From the NCBI GenBank assembly GCA_023144635.1, contig JAGLFH010000041.1, positions 97,661 through 161,660 on the forward strand: a DNA stretch of 64,000 bases, in the 5' to 3' direction. Position 1 is the stretch's first letter. The number at the start of each line of letters is the position of its first letter. Source of the DNA: Candidatus Auribacterota bacterium. GTDB lineage: Bacteria; Auribacterota; JAFGBW01; JAFGJP01. Below the pieces are notes generated by a model, which had not been told where the DNA came from, searched no databases, and was given only the letters and a program-made list of their open reading frames with translations. Both the position numbers and the translations under genes were made by a program. Below are positions 37,074 to 44,936 of this stretch, piece after piece.

Positions 37074-38363
37074 TTATCTATTCACTTTGTAAATCCAGAC
37101 AGCTGTTTCATTACTAAATAGTTCTGGCTTATTCCAAGAAATATCGCCTGCATTGACTTTAAGGTTCTTTTGAATCACCGTTTTACCAGTTATACAATCA
37201 ATCCATTTAAAGGTATAAATACCAGCCGTCATATTCTTTAACCCAACAAGATCTATAACACTGCTGGAATAAATAATATAGCTCCTTCCAGGATCAGCCA
37301 AAACATACTGTGTATCCTCAAAAGCCAGTTCATCATGAGGTTCCATGGTATTAAAATCTGTGGATTCAAAAAAGGACTGCTGAATACGGCATGATCTTAA
37401 ATCTTCTATAGGTGTATCTTTTATTTTCATCAATAAGATCATTACATGGGCTCCTCCCATTCCGCAAGCCCAGTTCTTTTTACGCAAAACTTCTCCTGTT
37501 CCCCATTCTCTTTGTTCAGCAAAATTTAAATTATACCATTTTCTTGATTTTTTCCAGGAATCAACTACAATTTTATGATTTTCTTCTGCAGAAAGTGGGT
37601 TATAAAACTGCATTGCATATTGATTAATATCAGGATTGTCATAAAAAGCCATCGCTTGTTTATCATTATGATGTACTGCGACAACATGGTTATTTTCATC
37701 TGAAACTTTTATAACTGCAGCAATGTTAGTAATTTGCTCTTTGGAAAATTCTTCAGGATATTCTTCTGCAATACACCAGATAAGATTTTTATGATGTTTA
37801 AAGCGATTAACAATTTTCTTAATAAACTTTTTTTCTTCTACGCAAATGACATCCTCAGTTTCCCAAATGCGTGCATCGTCATCATAAAAAAATAGAAAAA
37901 TCACAATATTGTTTTCATCCATCAAAGTGAACCATTCTTCCCATTGAGCAAGGATGTGTTCGTTCAAGTTTTTTTGTGGATTAGAATTTATGAATGGATT
38001 GTGGTCATCATCACCATCACCGCCATGAGAACGGATTATTTGCATATAAATGCAATTCCCTCCGTATTCTATCAGTTTTTGAATCAGATCTACTTGATCA
38101 CCTTTTCTTGTACCGTCAGCGTTCCTTTTTCCCCTATAAAGAAAATCCTCAGGATCACCCGGCCCGCACATATAAAAAGGATCAAGCTTGCCGTCATGAT
38201 CAGCATCCCGGTTATAGACAAGCCATGAAGAATTCTCAGGATCAACAATGATTTGCCCACAAAGAGTTTCTGCGTACAATTTTTTTGATTGTTTCAACAA
38301 TAGTAAAAAAAGAGATATTGTTATCAGCAGAACCAAAAATATTTTTATAGCTTTATTTTTCAT
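37074..38363 (-). CDS. Secreted DUF4038/GH140-like glycosidase with C-terminal beta domain
   Basis: The 429-residue protein has an N-terminal hydrophobic segment (about 7-24) as a signal or anchor. A TIM-barrel part follows, with DLIQKLIEYGGNCIYMQIIRS and HKNLIWCIAEEYPEEF (a candidate acid/base E in the AEEY stretch). Residues about 345-427 look like the collagen-binding-like domain paired with DUF4038, with RSYIIYSSSVIDLVGLKNMTAGIYTFKWIDCITG. Known DUF4038 relatives are apiosidase-like, but the match is remote. It is the second secreted hydrolase flanking the sugar genes. Confidence 0.7.
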   Translation of the reverse strand: MKNKAIKIFLVLLITISLFLLLLKQSKKLYAETLCGQIIVDPENSSWLVYNRDADHDGKLDPFYMCGPGDPEDFLYRGKRNADGTRKGDQVDLIQKLIEYGGNCIYMQIIRSHGGDGDDDHNPFINSNPQKNLNEHILAQWEEWFTLMDENNIVIFLFFYDDDARIWETEDVICVEEKKFIKKIVNRFKHHKNLIWCIAEEYPEEFSKEQITNIAAVIKVSDENNHVVAVHHNDKQAMAFYDNPDINQYAMQFYNPLSAEENHKIVVDSWKKSRKWYNLNFAEQREWGTGEVLRKKNWACGMGGAHVMILLMKIKDTPIEDLRSCRIQQSFFESTDFNTMEPHDELAFEDTQYVLADPGRSYIIYSSSVIDLVGLKNMTAGIYTFKWIDCITGKTVIQKNLKVNAGDISWNKPELFSNETAVWIYKVNR

Positions 38364-38417
38364 GTTTATAAAATATCAAAAAAATTATTGCTCCTAGTAA
38401 AAACTTGTTTTATATCT

Positions 38418-38462
38418 TTAAAAAAAATGAGACAAAAACTATTAAAAGATTTTGTCTCATTT
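38418..38462 (-). terminator. Rho-independent terminator of rplC
   Basis: On the minus strand AAATGAGACAAAA pairs with TTTTGTCTCATTT and is followed by a run of T. It lies 30 bp after the rplC stop. The pairing is perfect over 13 bp. Confidence 0.88.
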
Positions 38463-38491
38463 GAATTTAATATAATAATTTAGAAAAACTG

Positions 38492-39142
38492 TTATTTTTT
38501 TACTCCAGGTTTTTTTAATGCTTGTCTTATTCTGACCATACTTTGATTAGAACCAGGTACTGCTCCTCTTACGAGTAATAAATTTTTGTCTTCTATGACA
38601 TCGACAACTTCAAGATTCTGAATAGTTACTATAGCGTTTCCGTAGTGACCCGGCATTTTTTTTCCCTTTATCACACGTGCAGGGGTTGCACAACCAATAG
38701 AACCGCCGTGGCGGAAATTTTCATGAGTTCCATGAGACATAGTAGGGCGTCCAAAATTATGACGTTTGAGTACGCCGGTAAAGCCTCTTCCTTTTGATTT
38801 CGAAGTAATATCTACAAAACTTCCTTTCTCAAAAATAGTTACTTTTACTTCATCGCCAACATTAAATTTATCGCTTTCTTGCTTTGAAAGACGAAATTCT
38901 TTTAAGTTTTTTGATGGCTTGACATTTGCTTTCTTAAAATGACCAGTCAAAGGCCTTTTTACCTTATCAAGTTTTTTCTCACCAAAACCAAGCTGAAGCG
39001 CGTTATATCCATCTGTACCTTCTGTTTTCTTCTGTATAACAGTACACGGCCCAGCATTTATAACAGTCACCGATACTCTTTCACCATTTTCTTTAAAGAT
39101 CTGAGTCATTCCCATTTTTTTTCCTAGAATTCCAACGCTCAT
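38492..39142 (-). CDS. rplC: 50S ribosomal protein L3
   Basis: A complete 216-residue uL3: MSVGILGKKMGMTQIF at the start, the L3 signature FRHGGSIGCATPARVIKGKKMPGHYGN, and VRGAVPGSNQSMVRIRQALK. It binds 23S rRNA near the peptidyl transferase centre. AAGGTG precedes the ATG. Normally rplC sits between rpsJ and rplD in the S10 operon; here no ribosomal gene is near it, and it has its own promoter and terminator. Whether another rplC exists elsewhere cannot be seen. Confidence 0.97.
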   Translation of the reverse strand: MSVGILGKKMGMTQIFKENGERVSVTVINAGPCTVIQKKTEGTDGYNALQLGFGEKKLDKVKRPLTGHFKKANVKPSKNLKEFRLSKQESDKFNVGDEVKVTIFEKGSFVDITSKSKGRGFTGVLKRHNFGRPTMSHGTHENFRHGGSIGCATPARVIKGKKMPGHYGNAIVTIQNLEVVDVIEDKNLLLVRGAVPGSNQSMVRIRQALKKPGVKK

Positions 39143-39195
39143 AATGCACCTTATTTTATTTTTTTGTTTTAAATGTAATAATTGTATAAGTGCGT

Positions 39196-39223
39196 ATTAT
39201 ATTGTTTTATGTTTTTCTGTCAA
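39196..39223 (-). promoter_or_regulatory. Consensus sigma-70 promoter of rplC
   Basis: On the minus strand TTGACA and TATAAT, both perfect, are 16 bp apart. The -10 box is 53 bp upstream of the rplC ATG. It also shows that rplC is not read from an upstream ribosomal operon. Confidence 0.85.
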
Positions 39224-39233
39224 GAAAAAAATA

Positions 39234-39458
39234 TTATTTCACTTCTAGGCTTTCCAGGTCTTTTAGCTGTATAACATTCTTTTTGATAAGCAGTTGTATA
39301 AGTTTTTGAATAGGAAAATCTTTATATGTTTCTTCTATATCTTTCTTAACATCTTTTTTTTTTTGCTTTTTTACTTCTTTTGCCTTTACAACTTCTAACA
39401 TAAGTCTTTCTAATGCACGGGTTTCTTGCTCTTCTTTTTTCTTTTTCTTACCAAACAT
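39234..39458 (-). CDS. Small Lys/Glu-rich protein of unknown function
   Basis: The 74-residue product begins MFGKKKKKEE and is mostly charged helix, ending FPIQKLIQLLIKKNVIQLKDLESLEVK. The C-terminal part looks like a short folded helix-turn segment. The stop lies just before the rplC promoter. No family is recognised. The composition could also arise by chance in AT-rich DNA. Confidence 0.55.
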   Translation of the reverse strand: MFGKKKKKEEQETRALERLMLEVVKAKEVKKQKKKDVKKDIEETYKDFPIQKLIQLLIKKNVIQLKDLESLEVK

Positions 39459-39591
39459 GAAAGGTTCATTTTAATTCTATTTTACAATATACTCTTTTTT
39501 CTAAAAAATATCTATTATACATTTTAATGTTGTCATTTCTTGTTTGTTTTTATAAAATCAGCTCCTATTATCCAAAAAGAAAAGGAATAAT

Positions 39592-39750
39592 ATGGAAAAA
39601 ATGAAATGTACGATCTGTGGTTATATTTATGATCTCAAAAAAAATAAAAATGAACACAACTCAAGCGATGAAATAACTTTTGAAGATCTTTCAGAAGAAT
39701 GGGTTTGTCCTGTCTGCGGAATAGGAAAAGAGATGTTTGAAAAAGCTTGA
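39592..39750 (+). CDS. Rubredoxin
   Basis: The 52-residue product has the two iron-binding knuckles: C6-x2-C9-G (KCTICGYIYD) and C41-x2-C44-G (WVCPVCG). DLSEEWVCP is the usual approach to the second knuckle. It carries single electrons on one Fe(Cys)4 centre. The middle loop (NKNEHNSSDEI) is diverged. AAAGGAA precedes the start. It lies 48 bp before an iron-sulfur flavoprotein, a likely redox partner. Confidence 0.9.
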   Translation: MEKMKCTICGYIYDLKKNKNEHNSSDEITFEDLSEEWVCPVCGIGKEMFEKA

Positions 39751-39798
39751 AACTGTCCTATTAAAATATTTTCACATTAAAAGAAAGAAGTTACTATT

Positions 39799-40389
39799 AT
39801 GAAAATACTAGGTATCAGCTGTAGCCCTAGAAAAGAAAAGTCGACCGAATATTGCCTTAAAAAAGCGCTTCTTGCAGCAGAAAAAATAGATGGTATTGAC
39901 ACAATCACCTATAGCCTTGCTCAAAAAAACATAAATGGCTGTATAGCATGTGATTATTGCCGGAGCCAACTTGGCTGCAGCCAAAAAGACGATTTTCTAA
40001 ATGAACTTCTACCAATACTTAAAGATCCTCAGCTCAAAGGTATCTTAATAGCTACTCCCGTTTATTTTGGCTCAATGTCTTCACAGTGTAAGGCATTTAT
40101 AGATAGAATGCTCCCATTAAGGAGAAACGGTTTTATGTTGAGAAACAAAGTTGCAGGTGTCCTTGCAGTAGGTGGCTCTAGAAACGGTGGACAGGAACTT
40201 ACAATACAAGCACTGCACGCTAGCTTACTGATACAGGATTGTATTATCGTAAGCGATAGTTCTCATTTTGGAAGTACCTGCTGGGAACGGCATCCTGATG
40301 GATTAGAAAATGATACAATCGGCTTAGAAACAGCCGCTAATCTCGGAAAAAAAATAGCTGAAACAATTTTATTGTTAAATAAAGCTTGA
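39799..40389 (+). CDS. Iron-sulfur flavoprotein (NADPH-dependent FMN reductase fold)
   Basis: The 196-residue flavodoxin-like protein starts KILGISCSPRKEKSTEYCL. It has a compact cluster motif C48-x2-C51-x2-C54-x5-C60 (NGCIACDYCRSQLGC), as in Isf-type proteins, and TPVYFGSMSSQCKAFIDR for the flavin region. It probably passes electrons between rubredoxin and other carriers, possibly in oxygen or peroxide defence. The last 18 bp of the gene are part of a duplicated segment (see repeat). Confidence 0.87.
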   Translation: MKILGISCSPRKEKSTEYCLKKALLAAEKIDGIDTITYSLAQKNINGCIACDYCRSQLGCSQKDDFLNELLPILKDPQLKGILIATPVYFGSMSSQCKAFIDRMLPLRRNGFMLRNKVAGVLAVGGSRNGGQELTIQALHASLLIQDCIIVSDSSHFGSTCWERHPDGLENDTIGLETAANLGKKIAETILLLNKA

Positions 40390-40786
40390 AATGCCTAAAG
40401 TGCTCTTAAGTGCCTAAAATGCCTAAAGTGCCTAAAGTACTTAAAGTGTCTAAAGTTAAGGTGTGCTATAGCACATAATTAATATAAAAATGAAAGAAAA
40501 TCAAAAACTAAAAGACAACAAAAAGTTTTCAAAAGACTTAGAAAAAAAAACTCTAGATTTTGCGATAAATACAATTAATTTGTTAAATAAAGCTTGAAAT
40601 GCCTAAAGTGCTCTTAAGTGCCTAAAGTGCACTAAAATGCCCTAAAGTGTCTAAAGTTAAGGTGTGCTATAGCACATAATTAATATAAAAATGAAAGAAA
40701 ATCAAAAACTAAAAGACAACAAAAAGTTTTCAAAAGACTTAGAGAAAAGAACTCTAGATTTTGCAATAAAAACAATTTATTTATCT
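40372..40786 (+). repeat. Tandem 208-bp duplication with CCTAAAGTG micro-repeats
   Basis: The segment from TTGTTAAATAAAGCTTGAAATGCC (in the flavoprotein tail) recurs 208 bp downstream, starting at 40580. Each copy holds CCTAAAGTG-type micro-repeats, the palindrome TGTGCTATAGCACA and the first ~30 codons of the four-helix-bundle gene. The copies differ by small changes and an indel in the micro-repeats. A diverged form of the same leader (AAAGTGCCTAAAGTTATGGTATGCGTTGCACATG) lies upstream of dinB at about 46172-46213. Confidence 0.85.
40490..40597 (+). pseudogene. Truncated first copy of the four-helix-bundle gene
   Basis: This 35-codon frame starts MKENQKLKDNKKFSKDLEKKTLDFA, almost the same as the intact gene downstream, then runs into the copied flavoprotein tail and stops (LLNKA). 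It is a by-product of the tandem duplication and not expected to be a working protein. Confidence 0.75.
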
Positions 40787-41065
40787 TCAAAAATACCAAG
40801 AACACCTGAAGGAAACGTAGTAAGAAATCAAATGACAAAATCAGGAACTTCTATAGGTGCTAACTACCGTGAAGCAAATAGAGCTAGAGGAAGAGCTGAT
40901 TTTAAAAATAAAATTATCATTTGTGAAAGTGAGGCAAGCGAAACACAGTATTGGATTGAAATAGTTACAGCTTTTAAGTGGCAAACCGAGAAAGTGTTAG
41001 ATACACATTATAAAGAATGCAGTGAATTATTAGCTATTTTTACTTCAATAAGTAATAAACTCTAA
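40691..41065 (+). CDS. Four-helix-bundle protein (23S rRNA intervening-sequence type)
   Basis: The 124-residue product has the family core: AIKTIYLSSKIPRTPEGNVVRNQMTKSGTSIGANYREANRARGRADFKNKIIICESEASETQYWIEI. Family members form pentamers of four-helix bundles, and some were first found in 23S rRNA insertions; the function is not known. The N-terminus is the part that has been duplicated upstream. There is no ribosome site. Confidence 0.88.
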   Translation: MKENQKLKDNKKFSKDLEKRTLDFAIKTIYLSSKIPRTPEGNVVRNQMTKSGTSIGANYREANRARGRADFKNKIIICESEASETQYWIEIVTAFKWQTEKVLDTHYKECSELLAIFTSISNKL

Positions 41066-41132
41066 TATATTTTAATTTTAGTACAATTTAATCATTTAAG
41101 ACACAAACAAATTAAAAGGAGGTCTAAACGTT

Positions 41133-42389
41133 ATGGCTGGCTTAGAAAAAGGAAATGTTGTTATTGGTCAATCTGGAGGCCCTACGTGTGTAATAAACCA
41201 ATCTCTCGTAGGTGCTGTAAAACAGCTTAAAAAGTATCCGGAGATAGGAAAAATACTTGGTGCTATTCATGGAGTTAAGGGCATTTTAGAGGATAATTTT
41301 ATAGACTTAAAAGAACTTGATGATGAACTGCTTGAAAAAATAGCAAAAACACCTTCATCTGCTCTTGGTTCTGTAAGAATGAAACCTAAAAAAGACGATG
41401 TTATAAAAATGTTTGAGATCATGAAAAAAAATGACGTTAAATATTTTTTCTACATAGGTGGTAATGATACTGCCGAAACAGCACATATTGTAAATGAGAT
41501 ATCAAATGAGGTTAATTATCCATTAAAAGCGTTTCATATACCAAAGACTATAGATAATGATCTTCTTATTAATGATCACACACCGGGATTTGGAAGCGCT
41601 GCTAAATTTATAACACATGCTTTTGCAGGTGATAATCTCGATAACCGTTCTCTTCCAGGCATTAAAGTAAACATAATTATGGGACGCCATGCAGGTTTTC
41701 TTACAGCATCATCCATTATGGCAAGAAAACATGAAAATGATGGCCCACACCTTATTTATGTTCCGGAAGTACCTTTTTCAGTAGAAAAATTTGTAAAGGA
41801 TGTAAAAGAAGTTTACGATAGATTAGGTCGTTGTGTAATTGCTGTAGCTGAAGGGGTTTCTGATAAAGATGGATTTCCTGTTCTTCAAAAAGAGATTCTT
41901 ATTCCATCACCGGTAAAAGTAATTGATGAAGATGGAACGCCTCTTATGAAATCACATGAAGTAGATTCTCACGGTAACGTTCAGCTTAGCGGTTCAGGTG
42001 CTCTTGGTGATTACCTTGCAGGTGTAATTAAAGAACAGTTAGGAGCAAAACGCGTAAGAGCAGATACTTTAGGATATCTTCAGCGCTCCTTTCTTGGATG
42101 CGTATCTGAAGTAGACAGTCGTGAAGCACGCTTAGTAGGAGAAAAAATCGTAGAATATGCTGCAGATGGAAAAGAGGGAGGTTCAGTTGCGATAATAAGA
42201 AAGGATTCTCCTGAATATGAGATAGATACTATATTTACTCCATTATCTACAGTAGCTAAGCATACTAAACATCTTGATAGCAAATATATTCTTGATGGTA
42301 AAGATATTGATCCAAGCTTCATTGACTATGTAAAACCGCTTATTGGTGATATTCCTGAAATCGGTATCATTGAAGATAGCAGAATATAG
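41133..42389 (+). CDS. PPi-type 6-phosphofructokinase
   Basis: The 418-residue protein has the PFK core: GQSGGPTCVINQSL, GGNDTAET (residues 109-116) and PKTIDND (137-143). The Asp after GGN and the Lys in PKTIDND are the residues known to mark pyrophosphate-dependent enzymes. IIMGRHAGFL is the fructose-6-phosphate region. It would interconvert fructose-6-phosphate and fructose-1,6-bisphosphate with PPi. GGAGG precedes the ATG. A second PFK, of ATP type, is in this window. Confidence 0.88.
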   Translation: MAGLEKGNVVIGQSGGPTCVINQSLVGAVKQLKKYPEIGKILGAIHGVKGILEDNFIDLKELDDELLEKIAKTPSSALGSVRMKPKKDDVIKMFEIMKKNDVKYFFYIGGNDTAETAHIVNEISNEVNYPLKAFHIPKTIDNDLLINDHTPGFGSAAKFITHAFAGDNLDNRSLPGIKVNIIMGRHAGFLTASSIMARKHENDGPHLIYVPEVPFSVEKFVKDVKEVYDRLGRCVIAVAEGVSDKDGFPVLQKEILIPSPVKVIDEDGTPLMKSHEVDSHGNVQLSGSGALGDYLAGVIKEQLGAKRVRADTLGYLQRSFLGCVSEVDSREARLVGEKIVEYAADGKEGGSVAIIRKDSPEYEIDTIFTPLSTVAKHTKHLDSKYILDGKDIDPSFIDYVKPLIGDIPEIGIIEDSRI

Positions 42390-42401
42390 TAAAGAGTTCC
42401 T

Positions 42402-42442
42402 TAATCCGTATTTCTCACTTTTTTTGTGAGAAATACGGATTA
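42402..42442 (+). terminator. Strong hairpin after PPi-PFK
   Basis: TAATCCGTATTTCTCAC pairs perfectly with GTGAGAAATACGGATTA (17 bp) around a T7 loop. It begins 12 bp after the stop codon. There is no T-run behind the stem, so it may work as an mRNA-protecting hairpin more than a classic terminator. Confidence 0.65.
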
Positions 42443-42539
42443 GCAGTTAGCTTTCCATTGTTAGTTATTAGCAAAAATATTGTAAACCCTGCCTAAAACA
42501 CCTGAAAACCTAAAAGACAAAATATGTGGGTTAAAATCG

Positions 42540-42567
42540 TTGACTTATACATTTTAATCATTATACT
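42540..42567 (+). promoter_or_regulatory. Sigma-70-type promoter of the SPFH operon
   Basis: TTGACT and TATACT are 16 bp apart, 25 bp before the ATG of the SPFH lipoprotein. GAGGAG serves as ribosome site. Confidence 0.65.
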
Positions 42568-42592
42568 TTAATAAATCAGTGAGGAGCCATAA

Positions 42593-43675
42593 ATGAAAAA
42601 AAATAAATATTCTTACCTTTTCATTATATTAGCATCTGCGTTTATTTTTTCAGGATGTGATGAAAATTCTTCAGGTGTAGCAAAACTTGGAGAAAATGAA
42701 GTAGGTATCATGCTTAATAATCTTAGTGGTGAAATGAGCATTGTCACGGATGTAGGAACCCAAGTTTTCTTTCCTGCTCTTTTTTCTTTTTATACTATAG
42801 ATAAAAGAGAACAGACAATGGAAATGACCGCTAATCCCAATACCGGAGCACGTTTTTCCAAAGACGACCTAAAAATAAAGACACTTGATGGAAGCGACGT
42901 TTATGTTGATCTTACCATACAATATAAGATCATTCCTTCCATGGTAGATACAATTATTATTGATTCCGGCCCCGGTGATGCATATAAATATAAATGGATC
43001 CGTGATTACAGCCGTTCAATTTCACGCCTTGAATTTGGAGAACTTACTACAGAAGAATTTTATAATTCAACTAAACGTACACAAAAAGCTATAGAAGTCA
43101 AAGATACTCTTAATAAAATGCTTACTCCTCATGGTCTTAAAATAACTAATATCATTCCTCAGGATTTTCGTTTTTATGCTGAGTACGAAAAGAAAATAAA
43201 GGAAAAAAAGTCGGCTGACCAGGAAGTAGATAAGCAAAAATCAAAAGCACAAGCTGCAACAGAAAATCAAAAGCGTGAGATAATAGATATTGAGCGTCTG
43301 ATAACTATCAAGCTTACTGAATTTAAAGGACAGCAAAAACAGCGTATAGTACAGACAACAGGTGAATCTAAAAAAGCTCATCTAAATGCAGATGCTTATT
43401 ATTATAAGACCGTTGTTGGAGCAGATGCAGGTTTTTATAAGATGAAACAAAGTGCAGAAGCTATTCTTGCTGTAAAAACAGCTGATGCAGAAGGTATGAA
43501 AAAACATGCAGAAGCTTTAGAAGGAAAAGGCGGACAAAATATAGTGCTTAGAGAATATGTTAAAAAATTGCAGGAAGTTGAAATATCAGCAAAACCTTAT
43601 CTTTTTGATAACCAAATAAAAAAAATACATGTTAACAGAGATTCAGAAACTGCAGCAACAGACTCGGTGCAATAA
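42593..43675 (+). CDS. SPFH/band-7 domain lipoprotein
   Basis: The 360-residue product has a lipobox (IFSGC, lipidated C22). The SPFH domain lies at about 30-200, with DGSDVYVDLTIQYKI and RFYAEYEKKIKEKKSADQE. An Ala/Glu/Lys-rich coiled coil follows to about 340. SPFH proteins build large oligomeric membrane cages or scaffolds, here presumably on the periplasmic face of a membrane. It overlaps the next gene by 1 nt. The pair resembles an HflK/HflC-like arrangement, but one member is a lipoprotein. Confidence 0.82.
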   Translation: MKKNKYSYLFIILASAFIFSGCDENSSGVAKLGENEVGIMLNNLSGEMSIVTDVGTQVFFPALFSFYTIDKREQTMEMTANPNTGARFSKDDLKIKTLDGSDVYVDLTIQYKIIPSMVDTIIIDSGPGDAYKYKWIRDYSRSISRLEFGELTTEEFYNSTKRTQKAIEVKDTLNKMLTPHGLKITNIIPQDFRFYAEYEKKIKEKKSADQEVDKQKSKAQAATENQKREIIDIERLITIKLTEFKGQQKQRIVQTTGESKKAHLNADAYYYKTVVGADAGFYKMKQSAEAILAVKTADAEGMKKHAEALEGKGGQNIVLREYVKKLQEVEISAKPYLFDNQIKKIHVNRDSETAATDSVQ

Positions 43676-44874
43676 TGAAAAATAATTTTGATAATAGTGA
43701 AATAAGAGTAGATAACGTGATTAAAATTATTAAAAATAATTCTTTCTTTTTCAAACTTGCAAAATGGTGCATTGGCACTCTTATAGTTATAATAATTTTA
43801 AATATTATAATTTTTAATTTTTTTGTAATTCGCATTCCCATAGGATTTATCGGTGTACGTACAAATAATTTGGGTATTCTTGGAAAAAAAGGTATTGTCT
43901 CGGAAACATTTAATGCAGGATATCACAGAAGCTTTCTGTTTCTTGATTCATGGAATCTGTTTGACGCAACTGCTCAAACACTTGAATTAAGCCGTATACA
44001 GTATTTTGAGGCAAATAAAAGCGCTATTCTTTATAAGTCACTTTCCAGAAATACTCAGGCAAGGGAAAGTAAAGAACAAATACGCCTTACAACCTCTGAA
44101 GGGTATAACGTTGATGTAGATGTAACTGCAAAATACCAGATAAAAAAAGATGAAGCTTATCAGCTTTTACAGGAATTGGGTGGAGAAAATAAATATAAAC
44201 AGATCGTTAAGAACATAGTGCTTGATAACTGCCGTCAAATATTTGGAGCAATGACAGCAGAGGATTTTTATAACCCTGAAATTAAAAAACTTAAAATATC
44301 AAAAGTAGAAAAATTGCTTAAAGTAGAACTCGCAAAACGCCATGTTATTTTAATAGATCTTCTTATCCGCGACGTAGCTTTTGACCCTAATTATGAAGAG
44401 AAGATTAGAGAGAAAAAGCTTGCTGACCAGGATATTATATTGAATCAATCAAAAGCTGCTGCAACACTACAAAGAGGTGTTACAGATAAGATTACCGCAG
44501 AAACTGCAGCTTTGGTAAAAATCAAGATACAAGAACAAGAAGCCACAATGGCAGAAATTGAAGCAAAGACTAATGAAGCGGTAGCAAAGATAACTGCAGA
44601 TTATATGAAATATGTAACTGAAAAAGAATCTGATGCTGATCTTTATGCTGCAAAAAAACGTGCTGATGGTCAATTGCTGATAAAAAAATCAGAAGCTGAA
44701 GGTGAAAGGCTTTTAAATCAGGCTTTAGCCAACCTTGGTGGATCACGCCTTGTTGCCCTGGAAGCTGCAAGAAACCTTCGTTTGAAGAACTTCATACTTT
44801 CATCAAAACAATTCAATCCTTTAGATCTGAAGAAAGTGTACAAACTACTTGATCCCGGCTATAAAAAGAAATAA
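43675..44874 (+). CDS. SPFH/band-7 domain membrane protein
   Basis: The 399-residue protein has one membrane helix (about 20-48), then a SPFH domain (IPIGFIGVRTNNLGILGKKGIV, LTTSEGYNVDVDVTAKYQIKK, FDPNYEEKIREKKLADQD) and a long coiled coil (about 245-370). The last part has EGERLLNQALANLGGSRLVALEAARNL. It is a paralogue of the upstream lipoprotein and probably assembles with it. Such pairs control proteases or membrane domains elsewhere; here the partner is unknown. Confidence 0.85.
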   Translation: MKNNFDNSEIRVDNVIKIIKNNSFFFKLAKWCIGTLIVIIILNIIIFNFFVIRIPIGFIGVRTNNLGILGKKGIVSETFNAGYHRSFLFLDSWNLFDATAQTLELSRIQYFEANKSAILYKSLSRNTQARESKEQIRLTTSEGYNVDVDVTAKYQIKKDEAYQLLQELGGENKYKQIVKNIVLDNCRQIFGAMTAEDFYNPEIKKLKISKVEKLLKVELAKRHVILIDLLIRDVAFDPNYEEKIREKKLADQDIILNQSKAAATLQRGVTDKITAETAALVKIKIQEQEATMAEIEAKTNEAVAKITADYMKYVTEKESDADLYAAKKRADGQLLIKKSEAEGERLLNQALANLGGSRLVALEAARNLRLKNFILSSKQFNPLDLKKVYKLLDPGYKKK

Positions 44875-44936
44875 AAACTTTTTACGAGTTCAACGGATTA
44901 ACAAGCAACAAGCTAAAACTCCTAGTAATGATTTTA

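Noticed and set aside
40372..40690. CRISPR-like array from the CCTAAAGTG repeats
   Set aside because: Units are about 9 bp with no spacers of regular length and no cas genes nearby; it is a micro-tandem repeat within a 208-bp duplication.
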